From NCBI GenBank assembly GCA_024220505.1, contig JAKZZE010000002.1, positions 2,108,001 through 2,172,000 on the forward strand: a DNA stretch of 64,000 nucleotides. The letters run 5' to 3'. The DNA is from Rhizopus arrhizus (Eukaryota > Mucoromycota > Mucoromycetes > Mucorales > Rhizopodaceae). The notes beneath the pieces are model-generated. The model had not been told where the DNA came from, made no database searches, and saw only the letters and a program-made list of their open reading frames with translations. Positions 32,428 to 42,877 of the stretch are shown piece by piece (within the stretch, counting starts at the first letter, position 1; every line of letters starts with the position of its first letter). Position numbers and translations under genes: made by a program.

Positions 32428-32443
32428 AAATTTTAGGGATTTT
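32428..32443. repeat. Outer target-site duplication (LINE-B fragment), right
   Basis: AAATTTTAGGGATTTT, exact match to 26400-26415. The uninserted counterpart in the first unit is the continuous sequence around 13430-13445. Confidence 0.85.
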
Positions 32444-34170
32444 AATAAAATGACACATTTTTCCTGCTAAACTAACTCCGACTGTTCCTTATGCAAAGAG
32501 CAAATAGCTTTTGCTCACAAGACTGTTATGCAGCATCCTACAATGCCTTCTTGCTAGTCTCTACCATTTTCTATCTCGATCGAAAAGATTGACACCAAGA
32601 CCACTCAGCCACCTTGTCTTACTTAACAAGGCCTAGTATGACTAATAAATCACAGCTCGAGATGGTCATGGTCTCCGTAGTCGAGCATTTGTGACAAAAT
32701 GAATCCACTGTCGACTTTACAACCCAAAAATCTAAAGGAAAAAATAAAAATAAAAAGCTTCAGTCGAATCTAGCTTCAAGAACAGCTCATCCCACTGCTG
32801 AATTTTTTTCACGACCCATCCCTGGTCATACATCCTGCGTTCCTATCCGGAAATGAGTTGACCTTGGACCTCATCAGACCCTTTTGTGGTTGATATCGAA
32901 ACCAGTAGGTCAACATGGATAGCAGCATGTGAAAAGTTTCCCTGGCTGTCGATCCCTCTTGATCAGGGTCTGAGCATCTTTGCTTGCCAGTCTAGACTGT
33001 ATTCCACTGATCGCTAATTAAGAACAACCCATCATCATGAGCGTGATGGTATGTGCCTATGGATGCATTTGACTATCATCAACAAGTGCACACTCAAGTA
33101 TTGTAATATCAAGCCTGTCGAGGTCTCTGGTCGACGTCTCTATCCCCTGTGACCTCAGTCATCGTCCACTGGCAGCGTTTGTATAAGAGTGTCCATGCCA
33201 ATGCAAAGGTTCATGCCACCCGCGCAGATCGTATCCTTGACTCATTTCATCGTCAGTATCCCATATATTGTCACCGATCAATGCTCTAATTGACGTGAGA
33301 TTGCGAGTAAAGACCATGAGGTCTCTCTCTCTCTTTTTTTTCTTTTATTTTCCAAGTTCTTTCCAGATCACTGTAAAGTTGCTTGGATCCGGCTGTTGTA
33401 TTCTGACCCCTGACCCATCTCTTGCTGAGAGTCGTGCTGTGAGAAGAGAGGTTCGATAAGAAACACAAAAGGGTTCAATCTGCCAAAGAAAATGGATGAG
33501 AACCCTACGATTTCACTCCTTGCTACCGATAGTATCAGTAATCCATCCGTCGTTTCTTTAGAATGGCTGATAATGGAACCTTGTATTCTGGCATAGAATC
33601 AGCAAGTACAATTGGACGAGTCGTGATGGATCAAGTATTCTAGCAGCCTCTGAGCCACTCAAGTAAGGGTAAAAGGTATAAATAACCCTAAAGACATTGA
33701 AGATGGTAAAGAAAAAGTAGATGGGATAAGAAGGAAGGATATGATACGGATAGGTAGTGGATGTGACAGAGGTGGCCAGGACGAACGAGGACTAAAATAG
33801 TCATCTTACCATAAAGTGCCTATCAGTGTAATTTTATAGCATTAACATAGTAGATTGGGCTCATGTAGTGAGAAATTTCACAGCAGTGGTATATCTTAAT
33901 AAAAAAAAAAAAAAATGCTAGTCTTTAGCTTGATCTACTCGATTGTTTCACAGACACCTTTTCCGAGCACGGATCAGTGACAGCAATATTTTAAATTGAA
34001 ATACAAGACTACTTTCGATTCACCTATGTTTCTTACATTCTAAAAAGCTAGTAGTACTAATGAACTCTTGTCTGTTTCTTTTTTAAAACAAAAATAATTC
34101 ATATTGACCATTCACAATACTATACACTTGTATAGGAGTTTTTTTTTATCCACTTATCGTCTCTGCCGGA
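32436..34170. repeat. Unclassified repeat R, copy 2
   Basis: Second copy of 13434-15113, nearly identical apart from scattered substitutions, small indels and about 51 extra bases near 33970-34022. It continues beyond CTCTGCCGGA into ACGAATTGTTTATGT, giving the sequence before LINE-B insertion in copy 1. The unit ends in poly-A at 34208-34239. Confidence 0.8.
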
Positions 34171-34206
34171 ACGAATTGTTTATGTGATACCCCGCTGATA
34201 AAATTC

Positions 34207-34241
<35 letters not shown>

Positions 34242-34254
34242 TTTTCTTACAAAA

Positions 34255-34889
34255 ATGTCAGACACATATTCAATCGATGATCTTGAACTACCAAAAGCTG
34301 TTATCACAAGAGTACTAAAAAACGCTGTAAGAATTAAATTAGTTAATCACATTACATTTTACTAATGGTAATGATTAGCTTCCTGAAGGGACAGTTATTA
34401 GTAAAGATACAAGACTAGCTGCCAATCGAGCTGCCACTGTCTTTGTTAATTATTTAGCTTCAGTGTAAAAAAAAAAATATGCAGCAATGACTATAACTTT
34501 TCTAATCTATAATCAATAGTGCAAATGATGTTGCAAAAGGCGTTAATCACAAAACAATCAACTCTCCCGACGTAATTAAAGCATTAGAGATTGTAGAATT
34601 AGATCACTTGATTGAGCCACTCAAAGAAGGCTTAGAAGGCAAGTTTATATGCATTATAAAAAATTATCAATAACCATCTGTATGTATAACAGCATATCAA
34701 AGATTAATTGCTGAAAAGAAGCAGAAAAAGAAAGATGGAGATGAATCAAAGCAAAAGACAGAAGGAGAAGAAGAGGAAGAGGACGATGAATTACTAAATG
34801 ATGTTCAAATGGTAGACAAATTAAATACAGTAGATAGCAGCATAGTAGAAGATGAAGATGAAGATATGGAAAAGGCTCATGTTGAATGA
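34255..34889 (+). CDS. DPB4: DNA polymerase epsilon histone-fold subunit (DPB4/POLE3-like)
   Basis: Four exons: 34255-34326, 34379-34464, 34520-34638, 34693-34889; 157 aa. Histone fold at residues about 8-92: IDDLELPKAVITRVLKNALP, RLAANRAATVFVNYLAS, NDVAKGVNHKTINSPDVIKA, LIEPLKEGLEAYQRL. The C terminus is Lys- then Glu/Asp-rich (EEEEEDDE), typical of POLE3/CHRAC17. Known role: pairs with Dpb3/POLE4 in polymerase epsilon and in chromatin-remodelling complexes. The third intron uses a GC donor (GGCAAGT at 34638-34644) with AG acceptor; this is required for the frame. Its ATG is only 15 bp from the poly-A that ends the tandem duplication, so its promoter must lie in duplicated sequence. Confidence 0.93.
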
Positions 34890-35499
34890 AAGCCTTGTAA
34901 ATAAAAAGTGTGGTTGTATGCATTTAGACTAAAGAGCGATGGTGATATAAAGATGAGGGAAAGTGCTGATAATTAGATCAACGGTGATATTTGCATACAT
35001 GTTGGATTGCTTTAAAAGCCTTAAGTTGTATAAAAAAACTTCTCTAATTGAGTTAGCTTTGGTTAAAGCTCTGCAAAGAAAAAAGGAAGAGAATATGTTT
35101 TTAATAATAGTACTTATGCTTTGATGGTTTGGTTCACAAAATAGATAAGTCCATATAGTTTATACTGTTTAATTTGAATTTGCACTAGTAAAGTACGATA
35201 GGTCTTGATTAAGCAAGGTATGTTTCTGTTTATCAAAATGCATCAATAATTAGATTTTATTTCTTGTGTTATCAATCTTGAAAGAAAGTACATTGAGTAG
35301 TTTGGTACGAAAGCATATTGAGTTTTTGGTGCTTAAATGACCACTACGCTTATTTAAATTGAACACAGCAAATACAATTGCTTGCACGTCTGTCGGTTTG
35401 TTTTGAGATCACAAGATTTATTAGAAGTAGAGTAGTTGATGTTTATAAATATGTTTTCAATGATCATTATTGGCTTCAAGGAACTTCAATGCTTGATAC
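34890..35499. other. AT-rich intergenic
   Basis: About 600 bases after DPB4 without a supported frame, RNA gene or recognisable repeat. Confidence 0.6.
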
Positions 35500-37610
35500 A
35501 AAACACAAACTGAAGGATTTCAATTGAACACTTGATAGTTTATATAATAAATAACACTTAAAATATAATATTCTAAAGTTCTGAAATTTCTTTACAGTTT
35601 TTAATTTGTTCAAAGCTAAAGCAAACAAGTTTAAAGTGAGAAAGTAATGGCATTTGAGTACACAAAACAAGCGTAAAAACCGATAGTATGTTTTATTGAG
35701 ATGATTATGCTTGCAAGTTCTAAAGAAAAAATAAATTAAAATAACACTGTTACTTGCTCTATCCTTGAAGAGCTTTCCATTGACAGCATGTTTAGCAAGC
35801 TCTGTCGTTGATACATCATATTTTTCATCGTTGTTGTTGATTGTCTGGCAGAGTACATGGAGTTTCATCCTCATTTTGTTGTTGCTCTTCTTGCACACTT
35901 CAGACACAGTATCCCTCCAATGCGGATATTAACCAGTCTTTATAAAGACTAATTTAACCAAAGACCCCAAAACTTGACAATATGATAAGATTCGCGCATA
36001 CCTTTTAATTCGTTTATGTCAAATAGCTGTGGTGATCTTGTGATTAAATTGAAGCTACACACAATAATAGACGTCAAAACGAACATGTCAGAAACAAAGA
36101 ACTGACAAGCTGTATTTTATTTAACTACCAGTGTAAATACATTTCAGTAACCAGCTGATTATATAATTTCGCCCCAGCAGCATATCTCTACAAGTTTGAG
36201 GTAATTTCCTTTGTCATTCTATGATCTTTTACGTTCTACATACAGTGTTAAATGCGCGTTCACAGTGGTGCAGCTAATCTTGACTTACACTAACAATTAG
36301 TCTCAGCTCATCGTTAATCATACTTTTATATATTATTTCATTGGACTTCAAATGACTGATGATAAGCTCTTTTTTCTCAAGTGAACATTTCCAATTGGCT
36401 CCCTGGTGATTTGTTACTGATATCAATCATGTTGTTTCCACCAATGGTATTCAAGAAAATTAATGTAAATAAGATTGCTATAGCCTGTTCTTGATAAATT
36501 TACCTTTTGAGATATAAAAGTTTGCCGCTTATATCTTCGTCGATTAATGTGTTTTCAGCCTTAGTCCTTACTATCTATCCTAATGAGGTACCCAGCTCGA
36601 TAGATAAAACATTGTCTTCTTCGATAACCTGTATGCGTAATAGGAGAACACTAATTAATAGAGACTTGTCTTGAAATATTTGGTTTTGTTGGTATTGCTC
36701 TGTTTTTTGTGTACGTTTCTTGAAAATTGCTTTCAATTTGGTAAAATTCACCAGTAATATTTTCATATAGAGTGTAATTTATTCAATAATGTGTAGAAGA
36801 GATGATTGTAGAACCTAAAATGAACTTCATAAGTTAGGAGAGAGTATATTTAATAATGCTTTTGTTTTACTTCGAATTTTGGCTGAACCATTTTTATCGC
36901 CCATTTTTGTACAGCTCCGTTATCTAAAGAGGGGCGTTTTATTTACTAACTCCTTATAATCAGCTTCAGCTTGAGCTTTGTGACCATAGCCATATCTCCC
37001 GGCTTTAAAGAAATCTGGTAAATTGTTGCCTGTTTTGTAATTCTTTTCAAGCCATTCAGCAGATTTCCTATTCAATACAGTAAATCGCAAAAGCAGGACA
37101 TAAAAATCAAAAAACTATGTAAATCCGTATAAGTCGTCCTCTAACAAAAGCTTATAATCCGAAATTTTGCACATAGAATCTCTTCAAAAAAATTAAATTT
37201 CGCCAAATTTTCAAAAAGAAAAGACTTAATGGAAGGCTTTTTTGTTACATTCCTTTTGTTAAAAGCTACCTCTTTTGATTAATATGCTTCACCAGAAGGT
37301 AAACCTTCTAATACTGACACATTGGTTGCTCCTTTCTTTATCTTCTTTTTTTTTTACTGTGCTACATATGAAGTAGCGCGACTCCTTCGGCAACAAACAA
37401 GCTTTCAATGCCTCTTCAAACAAATGGGAAACAGCGGTAGCATTTATCTTATTAACATAAGTCTGGCATTTGATCCAATTGGCATGATGAATAGCAGCAT
37501 TGGTAAACCAAGCATTAAATTCCATTTTGTCTGCAAACTAGATATTGGTCAAAGGTTCTTTAGCGTATTCAGGAGCGCTTCTTTCAACAAAAATGCATTG
37601 AGAGATGTTG
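35500..37610 (-). pseudogene. Decayed multi-exon coding sequence, unidentified
   Basis: Three pieces in minus-strand order look translated once. 37600-37330: APEYAKEPLTNI, EFNAWFTNAAIHHANWIK, HLFEEALKACLLP. 37090-36930: SAEWLEKNYKTGNNLPDFF, GRYGYGHKAQAEADYKEL. 35925-35560: WRDTVSEVCKKSNNKMRMKL, YDVSTTELAKHAVNGKLF, followed by a plausible intron (GTAACAG to TTTCTTTAG, about 35751-35717). Stops and frameshifts separate them and the DNA between is AT-rich. I do not recognise the family; a transposase-type protein or a lost host gene are both possible. Confidence 0.4.
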
Positions 37611-37619
37611 TTAGATGAA

Positions 37620-39190
37620 GAGGAGGATATTTTATATATTATTGTCAGGAAAAGTGTGTATTTGCGAATAAGGTAATTGATAAATCTAAATTTTTTGTAA
37701 GAAACTGTAATTGTTGCGGCTTTTGTTATGTTCTGGTAATTATCAACGTAGTAATAATGAACTAAAAGATTATTTTTTGAGACTGAACTTTATTTGAGAC
37801 AAATTTCATTACTAAAAAGAAATAATTACAAAGTCTACTATTTATATTCTTCTATCAGTTGGCGGATAAATGAGCACTTATGAATGTATATCCAATAATT
37901 GACATGTTTAATTGAAGAATAATTACTGAATCGATTATAAAAATTTTTAATTCATTGCTTTTATAGCTCTTATTGTTTTTAACAGATCTGGGAGATTTGT
38001 CCCGTCTTCATTGAGAGGAAAGATATATTTATATGAAATACCTCCATTCAGATCAAAGATGACTAGGTAGTGAATAAGTCTCTATATAACCTCTTTATTA
38101 GATTTCAAGACGAGAGAGAGAACCTATTTCATCAAATTACGCCTTTATATAGGAAATGAAATTATTCAGGAACCGAAGTGAGTTCAAGGTCAATTTTAGT
38201 ATTGACCTTGAACAATATAAATACTGTATATGGTTAATATTATAAATGAGTCTTAGAGAATATGTATTAAGTAATATTATGTATTCGGTACTTGTTATTT
38301 CTTATATAAGATTTGAGTAGTCTCATACGAATAATAAGTACTTAATGAGGTAAACACGACATGTATTAAGACTTATATTTGTCAATGTCGACTACAATCA
38401 GTTACTGTTCTACAACAGTCTGGTATTGTGCGTTTCTAAAATAAGGGTATCAGCTGGATCAGTTACTCTACATGTTAAGGGTACTTTGGTATCACGGTTT
38501 TAAAATTTCAATAAGATACTGTCTTATTGTTCTGGACTAAATCTTTACAAATGAGTTTGAATAAGAATAGATCCTGGTAATTAGTAACTGCCCTAAATAA
38601 TATGCTTCAGTTTGTATCTAGATATCCAGTAGTGAACATTAGCTTATAATATGCTTCAGTTTATAAAATATTTTTAATATCAAACCATATTGGCAGTAAC
38701 TATCTTTTGTTATCTAATATCAGATCCTGCTCAAACTAATATAAATAGCCTTGAAATCTTTCTTTAATAAAAGTATTCGAATTTAGAACTACTGTTCGGT
38801 CTCGTTAATTCGTCTCTGTCCTATTTTTTATACTTAAAACACTTCAATATAGAAAAACTTGTTATATGGAAATAAAGTCATATGTATACGAGTTGTAGTA
38901 TGTATATGCTTTCCTTGTATACAACAAGCATAGGTAACATAGGCAACATAATATTCATATTTGGTTGAGGACTTATAATTTGAGGTATAAATGTTTATTA
39001 TATACATGGTTGATTGAATCAAAGTTGTGGCATATGTACATGGATGGTAAATGATTTTTTACTACTTTTTGAACGGTAAAATGCAACTCTTAAACTTTTT
39101 GAAGTAGAATACTTCTCAAATAAGTTTTTTTTTCTTTATCCAATTCGAAACAGAGCTTCCAGTCCATTTTGTTGCCCTACTCCATTCTGA
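37620..39190. other. AT-rich region, possible LTR-like remnants
   Basis: No gene. A block near 37770-37850 (TTTTTTGAGACTGAACTTTA) resembles 43310-43380 (TTTTTGAGACTGATCTTTA). Around 38740-38820 a TATA-like TATAAATAGCC is followed by TTTAATAAAAG, which is compatible with an LTR promoter and poly-A signal. Evidence is too weak to draw borders. Confidence 0.35.
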
Positions 39191-39997
39191 ATGAATCAAC
39201 AAATTACCAATCTGGATCATCAGCCCTGTCATCAGTTCTTGTTCTTTTGCCTCTTGACAGAACATCTATGTCATATTTTGAACGAAGTTCTCCAACGATA
39301 GAAAGACCATCGTGTAGGATATCTTTCTTCAGTGTCTATCAATTCAATATTATGGTTGTTAATATTATGATGACTATAATAAGCATTATCGTCGTAATAA
39401 ATTAAAGCATTATTAATATTGCAAGGAATAAATGGATTATCAACCATTGCGATTTTTCGTGGTCTATTTGCGTTCCAACATCCTTCAGCATGGCTAATCC
39501 AATCCTGGAATGTCTTTGAACTACATTGGATACAGAACTGTTTGATTTCCCGCAATAACCCAGCGCGGAATCGACTTTGAACTACTTCTTCGCTAGTAAT
39601 ATTGGCTAGGTCGGCGCCTTCTCGTAGTCTAGCCAAGAAATTTGGGGGTGTTCTTGATCTCTTTGGTACATCTCATTGAACTCTAATTCATAGATTTATA
39701 TTAATTCAGGGGTGATATAATGTTCTTTTAGCTTTTCAATAGCTATATCATATGTGAGATCTGTATTTTCCTTGAGTATAACATTTTCGTAATATATTTT
39801 TACTGCAAGTCGCAATTGGGACTTGAGAATAACAAGTTTGCGAGAATCGTTGTGTGAATTACTGATGGCAAGAAATAATTGTAGTATCTCTAAAAAATGT
39901 CGGAAATCTTCTCCTTCATACCATGGAATTTAATTAGTCTGGGACGATACCCTTGGTTGATGACTGAGGCCAATGGGTTTTGTCCTGCTGTATTCAT
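39191..39997 (-). pseudogene. Ty3-type retrotransposon gag remnant
   Basis: Starts MNTAGQNPLASVINQGYRPR at 39997, breaks through frameshifts and stops in the middle, then gives a 121-codon open piece (39636-39271) reading LREGADLANITSEEVVQSRF and KTFQDWISHAEGCWNANRP, the look of a Ty3/gypsy capsid region. A charged tail (KRTRTDDRADDPDW) ends near 39191. No protease, reverse transcriptase or integrase follows within the window. Confidence 0.6.
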
Positions 39998-40634
39998 TAT
40001 TACTAATAAGTGTTCTGAAATTATAGAATCGATTTTGAATTTTTTTTTTTTTTGAAGTTTTCTGATAACGTTGATTTATTTGCTGTTTTTAATTAATTTT
40101 CCCTCGTAGTGACCACAAAATGTGAAATTGGAGTTTGTAAGATTTTTATAGTGTTAAATAGGTTTGATTTAAGAGAGTCTTGATATAACATCAAAGGTTT
40201 AGGTAGGATTTGATTCTAAAAAGAGTAATGATTTGAATATAAGTTGCTTGGGTTAAGTGACCACCAGATCTTACAAGTAGATCAAACTGTTTTGAGTATA
40301 GTGAAAATAAAAAGATGAAATAAAAAGGATTACAATGAAGTGTATATTCTTCAAGGGACATCTTGTTCTTGTGAGAATAAAAAAAAGATTTACTTCAAGG
40401 GATATTTATTTGTAAATAAAGGTAAAAAGATAAGAGTATTCAAGTAAAGTCAAGTAAAGTAAAGTTTTGATTGCTGTTAAAATGCCGAGGTATTTATATG
40501 TTTTTTGAGTTTTCTGATTATCTGTTGTTTTTGGTTTTTAGTGTGGAAAATTTTTGTATGAATCTGTATAGCCATCTGAATTCAAACAACTGCCTGTGTT
40601 CATACAGTTGTCTGTATTCATTCAATTCTTGTGG

Positions 40635-41057
40635 TACTGTAACTTGTTAGTACTTGGGATTTGGATTGTATTAAAGTGTTGTAGATTTGTTTAGTTTGAG
40701 GTCTGAAGCCTTGAATGACTTGAGTTTGATTAACTTGACTGAACGTTTAACAGTTCTTTTGATATAGTAATTTGGTTTTAAGTAGTGACCACCAGATCTT
40801 AATAGATCAATAAGGTTAAGAGTAAGATTGTTTAGTAAAAGATAAAAATAAAAGGGGTCTTTCTTGATTCGTGATAATTCAGGTATCAGATCAGAAAGAA
40901 TAAGTAAAATAAAAAGAAAAGAAAAGGTAATTGTGACCCAATAAGAAGAGATTGCTTTTTAAGCCCAAGAAGATATGATTTATTGGATGTGAATTGGATT
41001 CAAATTGGATGTCTTTTATTTTGTTCAAAATATTCATCTTATTTATATAAAAAAAGG
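40635..41057. repeat. Direct repeat, copy 1 (LTR-like)
   Basis: About 420 bp closely matching 42221-42625, from TACTGTAACTTGTTAG to ATTTATATAAAAA, including one of the GTGACCACCAGATCTT boxes. Differences are mostly small indels. No coding frame. Confidence 0.8.
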
Positions 41058-41461
41058 CGTGGCTTATTGTTTATGTCGAACGACATCAATGCCGCTGGAC
41101 ATCAAAATTTGTTCTTGTGATCATCATTGTTCTCCAGATCCAAGATTTCATCATTTGTGCTGTAATTTTTTATTGCTTCAATGGCTTGTAAGAGTTAACG
41201 GTTTTGAAATAGAGTAAAGTTGACGAAAATGGATAAAAAAATAAGAGTTGGGTAGAGTATTGATATTAGGTTCGCTTGTAAGTGACCACCAGATCTTGTT
41301 AAGTAGATCAAACTTGTTTGTAATAAAATAACTTGATAAGAGTATTAAAAGGTTTTACAATGAAGATAATTGACTTCAAGGGACTTGTCTTGCTTGTGTT
41401 TTAGGAGTGTTATACCAAAAGATTCAGGGATAAAGATACTTGATTTATTGGATAAAATATA

Positions 41462-41575
41462 TTTAAGATAAGTAAAGTTAAAATATATAAGTTAAGAGAA
41501 GTAAGTCAAGATAAGTAAAGTTAAGATAAGTAAGTTAAGAGAAGTAAGTCAAGCGAAGTAAGGTAAAATAAAAAT
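41462..41575. repeat. TAAG-rich minisatellite
   Basis: Irregular tandem units of AAGTAAAGTTAAGAT and GTTAAGAGAAGTAAGTCAAG type inside the array; similar AAGTAAAGT runs occur near 40440-40465. Confidence 0.7.
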
Positions 41576-41980
41576 AAAAAATCGTCTATTTTATAGACAA
41601 AGAGAAATAAAGTTTCATTTTGATATAAAGTTTGATTTCGATATTGTTATTTTATATAGATTGGCTTGTTGTAAGTGAGTTAATTTGAGTAAAGTTTGCT
41701 TGTAAAGCTTGATTGTAAGGTTAAGATTGCCTTGTAAGTTGTTGTTTTATATAGAATTTAAGCGGATGCTTGTTAAGTAGTGACCACCAGATCTTATATG
41801 TAAGATCAATACGATGTTTCTTGATAAAATAATATAAAAAGTAAAGTAAAATAAGAGATCAGGAACTTTTATGAGTAAGTTAGCCTGCTTTATTGAGTTA
41901 AGTATATATAAAAATATAAAAGAACTTGACTAATTTTTCTTCCTTGACTGAATGGTTGGGGATATATATATATAATAATA

Positions 41981-42012
<32 letters not shown>

Positions 42013-42014
<2 letters not shown>

Positions 42015-42080
42015 ACTTTTTTCATTTTTTGACTTTTTTCACTTTTCGACTTTTTTCACTTTTCGACTTCTTTCACTTTT
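42013..42080. repeat. 17-bp tandem repeat after poly-T
   Basis: Four imperfect copies of GACTTTTTTCACTTTTC directly following a T run of about 28 nt (41985-42012). Confidence 0.75.
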
Positions 42081-42220
42081 GCTTCGTGTAACCTCTTTAC
42101 TGCCTACTTTGGTCACAATATAAAGTTTGATTTTGAAATAGAGTTCAAAAAAAGAATAAGGTTCAAAATTAAAAAATCACAAACCGCAGCCATTGCTGGT
42201 GTTAATGTTGTAATTTTTGT

Positions 42221-42625
42221 TACTGTAACTTGTTAGTACTTGGGATTTGGATTGTATTAAAGTGTTGTAGATTTGTTTAATAAGAGGTTAGAAGCCTTGA
42301 ATGACTTGAGTTTGATTAACTTGACTGAACGTTTAACAGTTCTTTTGATAAAGTAATTTGGTTTTAAGTAGTGACCACCAGATCTTTATAGATCAATGAG
42401 GTTAAGAGTAAGATTGTTTAATAAAAGATAAAAATAAAAGGGATCTTTCTTGATTAATGATAACTTAGGTATCAGATCAGAAAGAATAAGTAAAATAAAA
42501 AGAAAAGAAAAGGTAATTGTGACCCAATAAGAAGAGATTGCTTTTTAAGCGCAAGAAGATTTTTGTTTTATTGAATGTCTGTTATTTTGTTCAAAATATT
42601 CATCTTATTTATATAAAAATATGGG
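42221..42625. repeat. Direct repeat, copy 2 (LTR-like)
   Basis: Counterpart of 40635-41057, about 1.6 kb further on in the same orientation. Confidence 0.8.
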
Positions 42626-42795
42626 GTGCCTATTGTCTCTTGTCCTGAACTGTAAATTAAAGTTCATGTTCTTCATCCAAACTGTAATTGTACATGTTTA
42701 TATCGGGGACTAAATCATTGTTCGTGTTACATTACAACACTACAACATTATCGAAAATGAGCATAAAATATATGACACTCTCGAAAAAAAGAAAG

Positions 42796-42877
42796 CGTCG
42801 CCTGCAGGATTCGAACCTGCGCGTCCAAAGGACAATGGCTTAGCAGGCCACCGCGTTAACCACTCCGCCAAAGCGAC
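42796..42877 (-). tRNA. tRNA-Ser(GCT)
   Basis: 82 nt, intronless, no encoded CCA. Minus-strand reading: acceptor GTCGCTT paired with AGGCGAC, discriminator G; D arm GGCGGAGTGGTTAACGC; anticodon stem GTGGC/GCCAT with loop CTGCTAA, so the anticodon is GCT; long variable arm GTCC-TTT-GGAC typical of serine tRNAs; T arm GCAGG-TTCGAAT-CCTGC. An open frame across it is a shadow. It sits about 170 bp from the LTR-like array. Confidence 0.95.

Larger units (their letters stand above)
40257..42386. repeat. Array of five units sharing GTGACCACCAGATCTT
   Basis: The 16-mer occurs exactly at 40257-40272, 40785-40800, 41282-41297, 41780-41795 and 42371-42386, spaced about 500-590 bp, each followed by an AGATCA-type half repeat. 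On the minus strand it reads AAGATCTGGTGGTCAC, and the first copy lies 260 nt upstream of the gag start, so TGGTGGTCACT is a candidate primer-binding site and the units would be LTR-plus-leader copies. Confidence 0.65.

Noticed and set aside
40005..42625. CRISPR-like array
   Set aside because: Repeat spacing is 500-590 bp with related sequence between the boxes, and the host is a eukaryote; LTR-type repeats explain it better.
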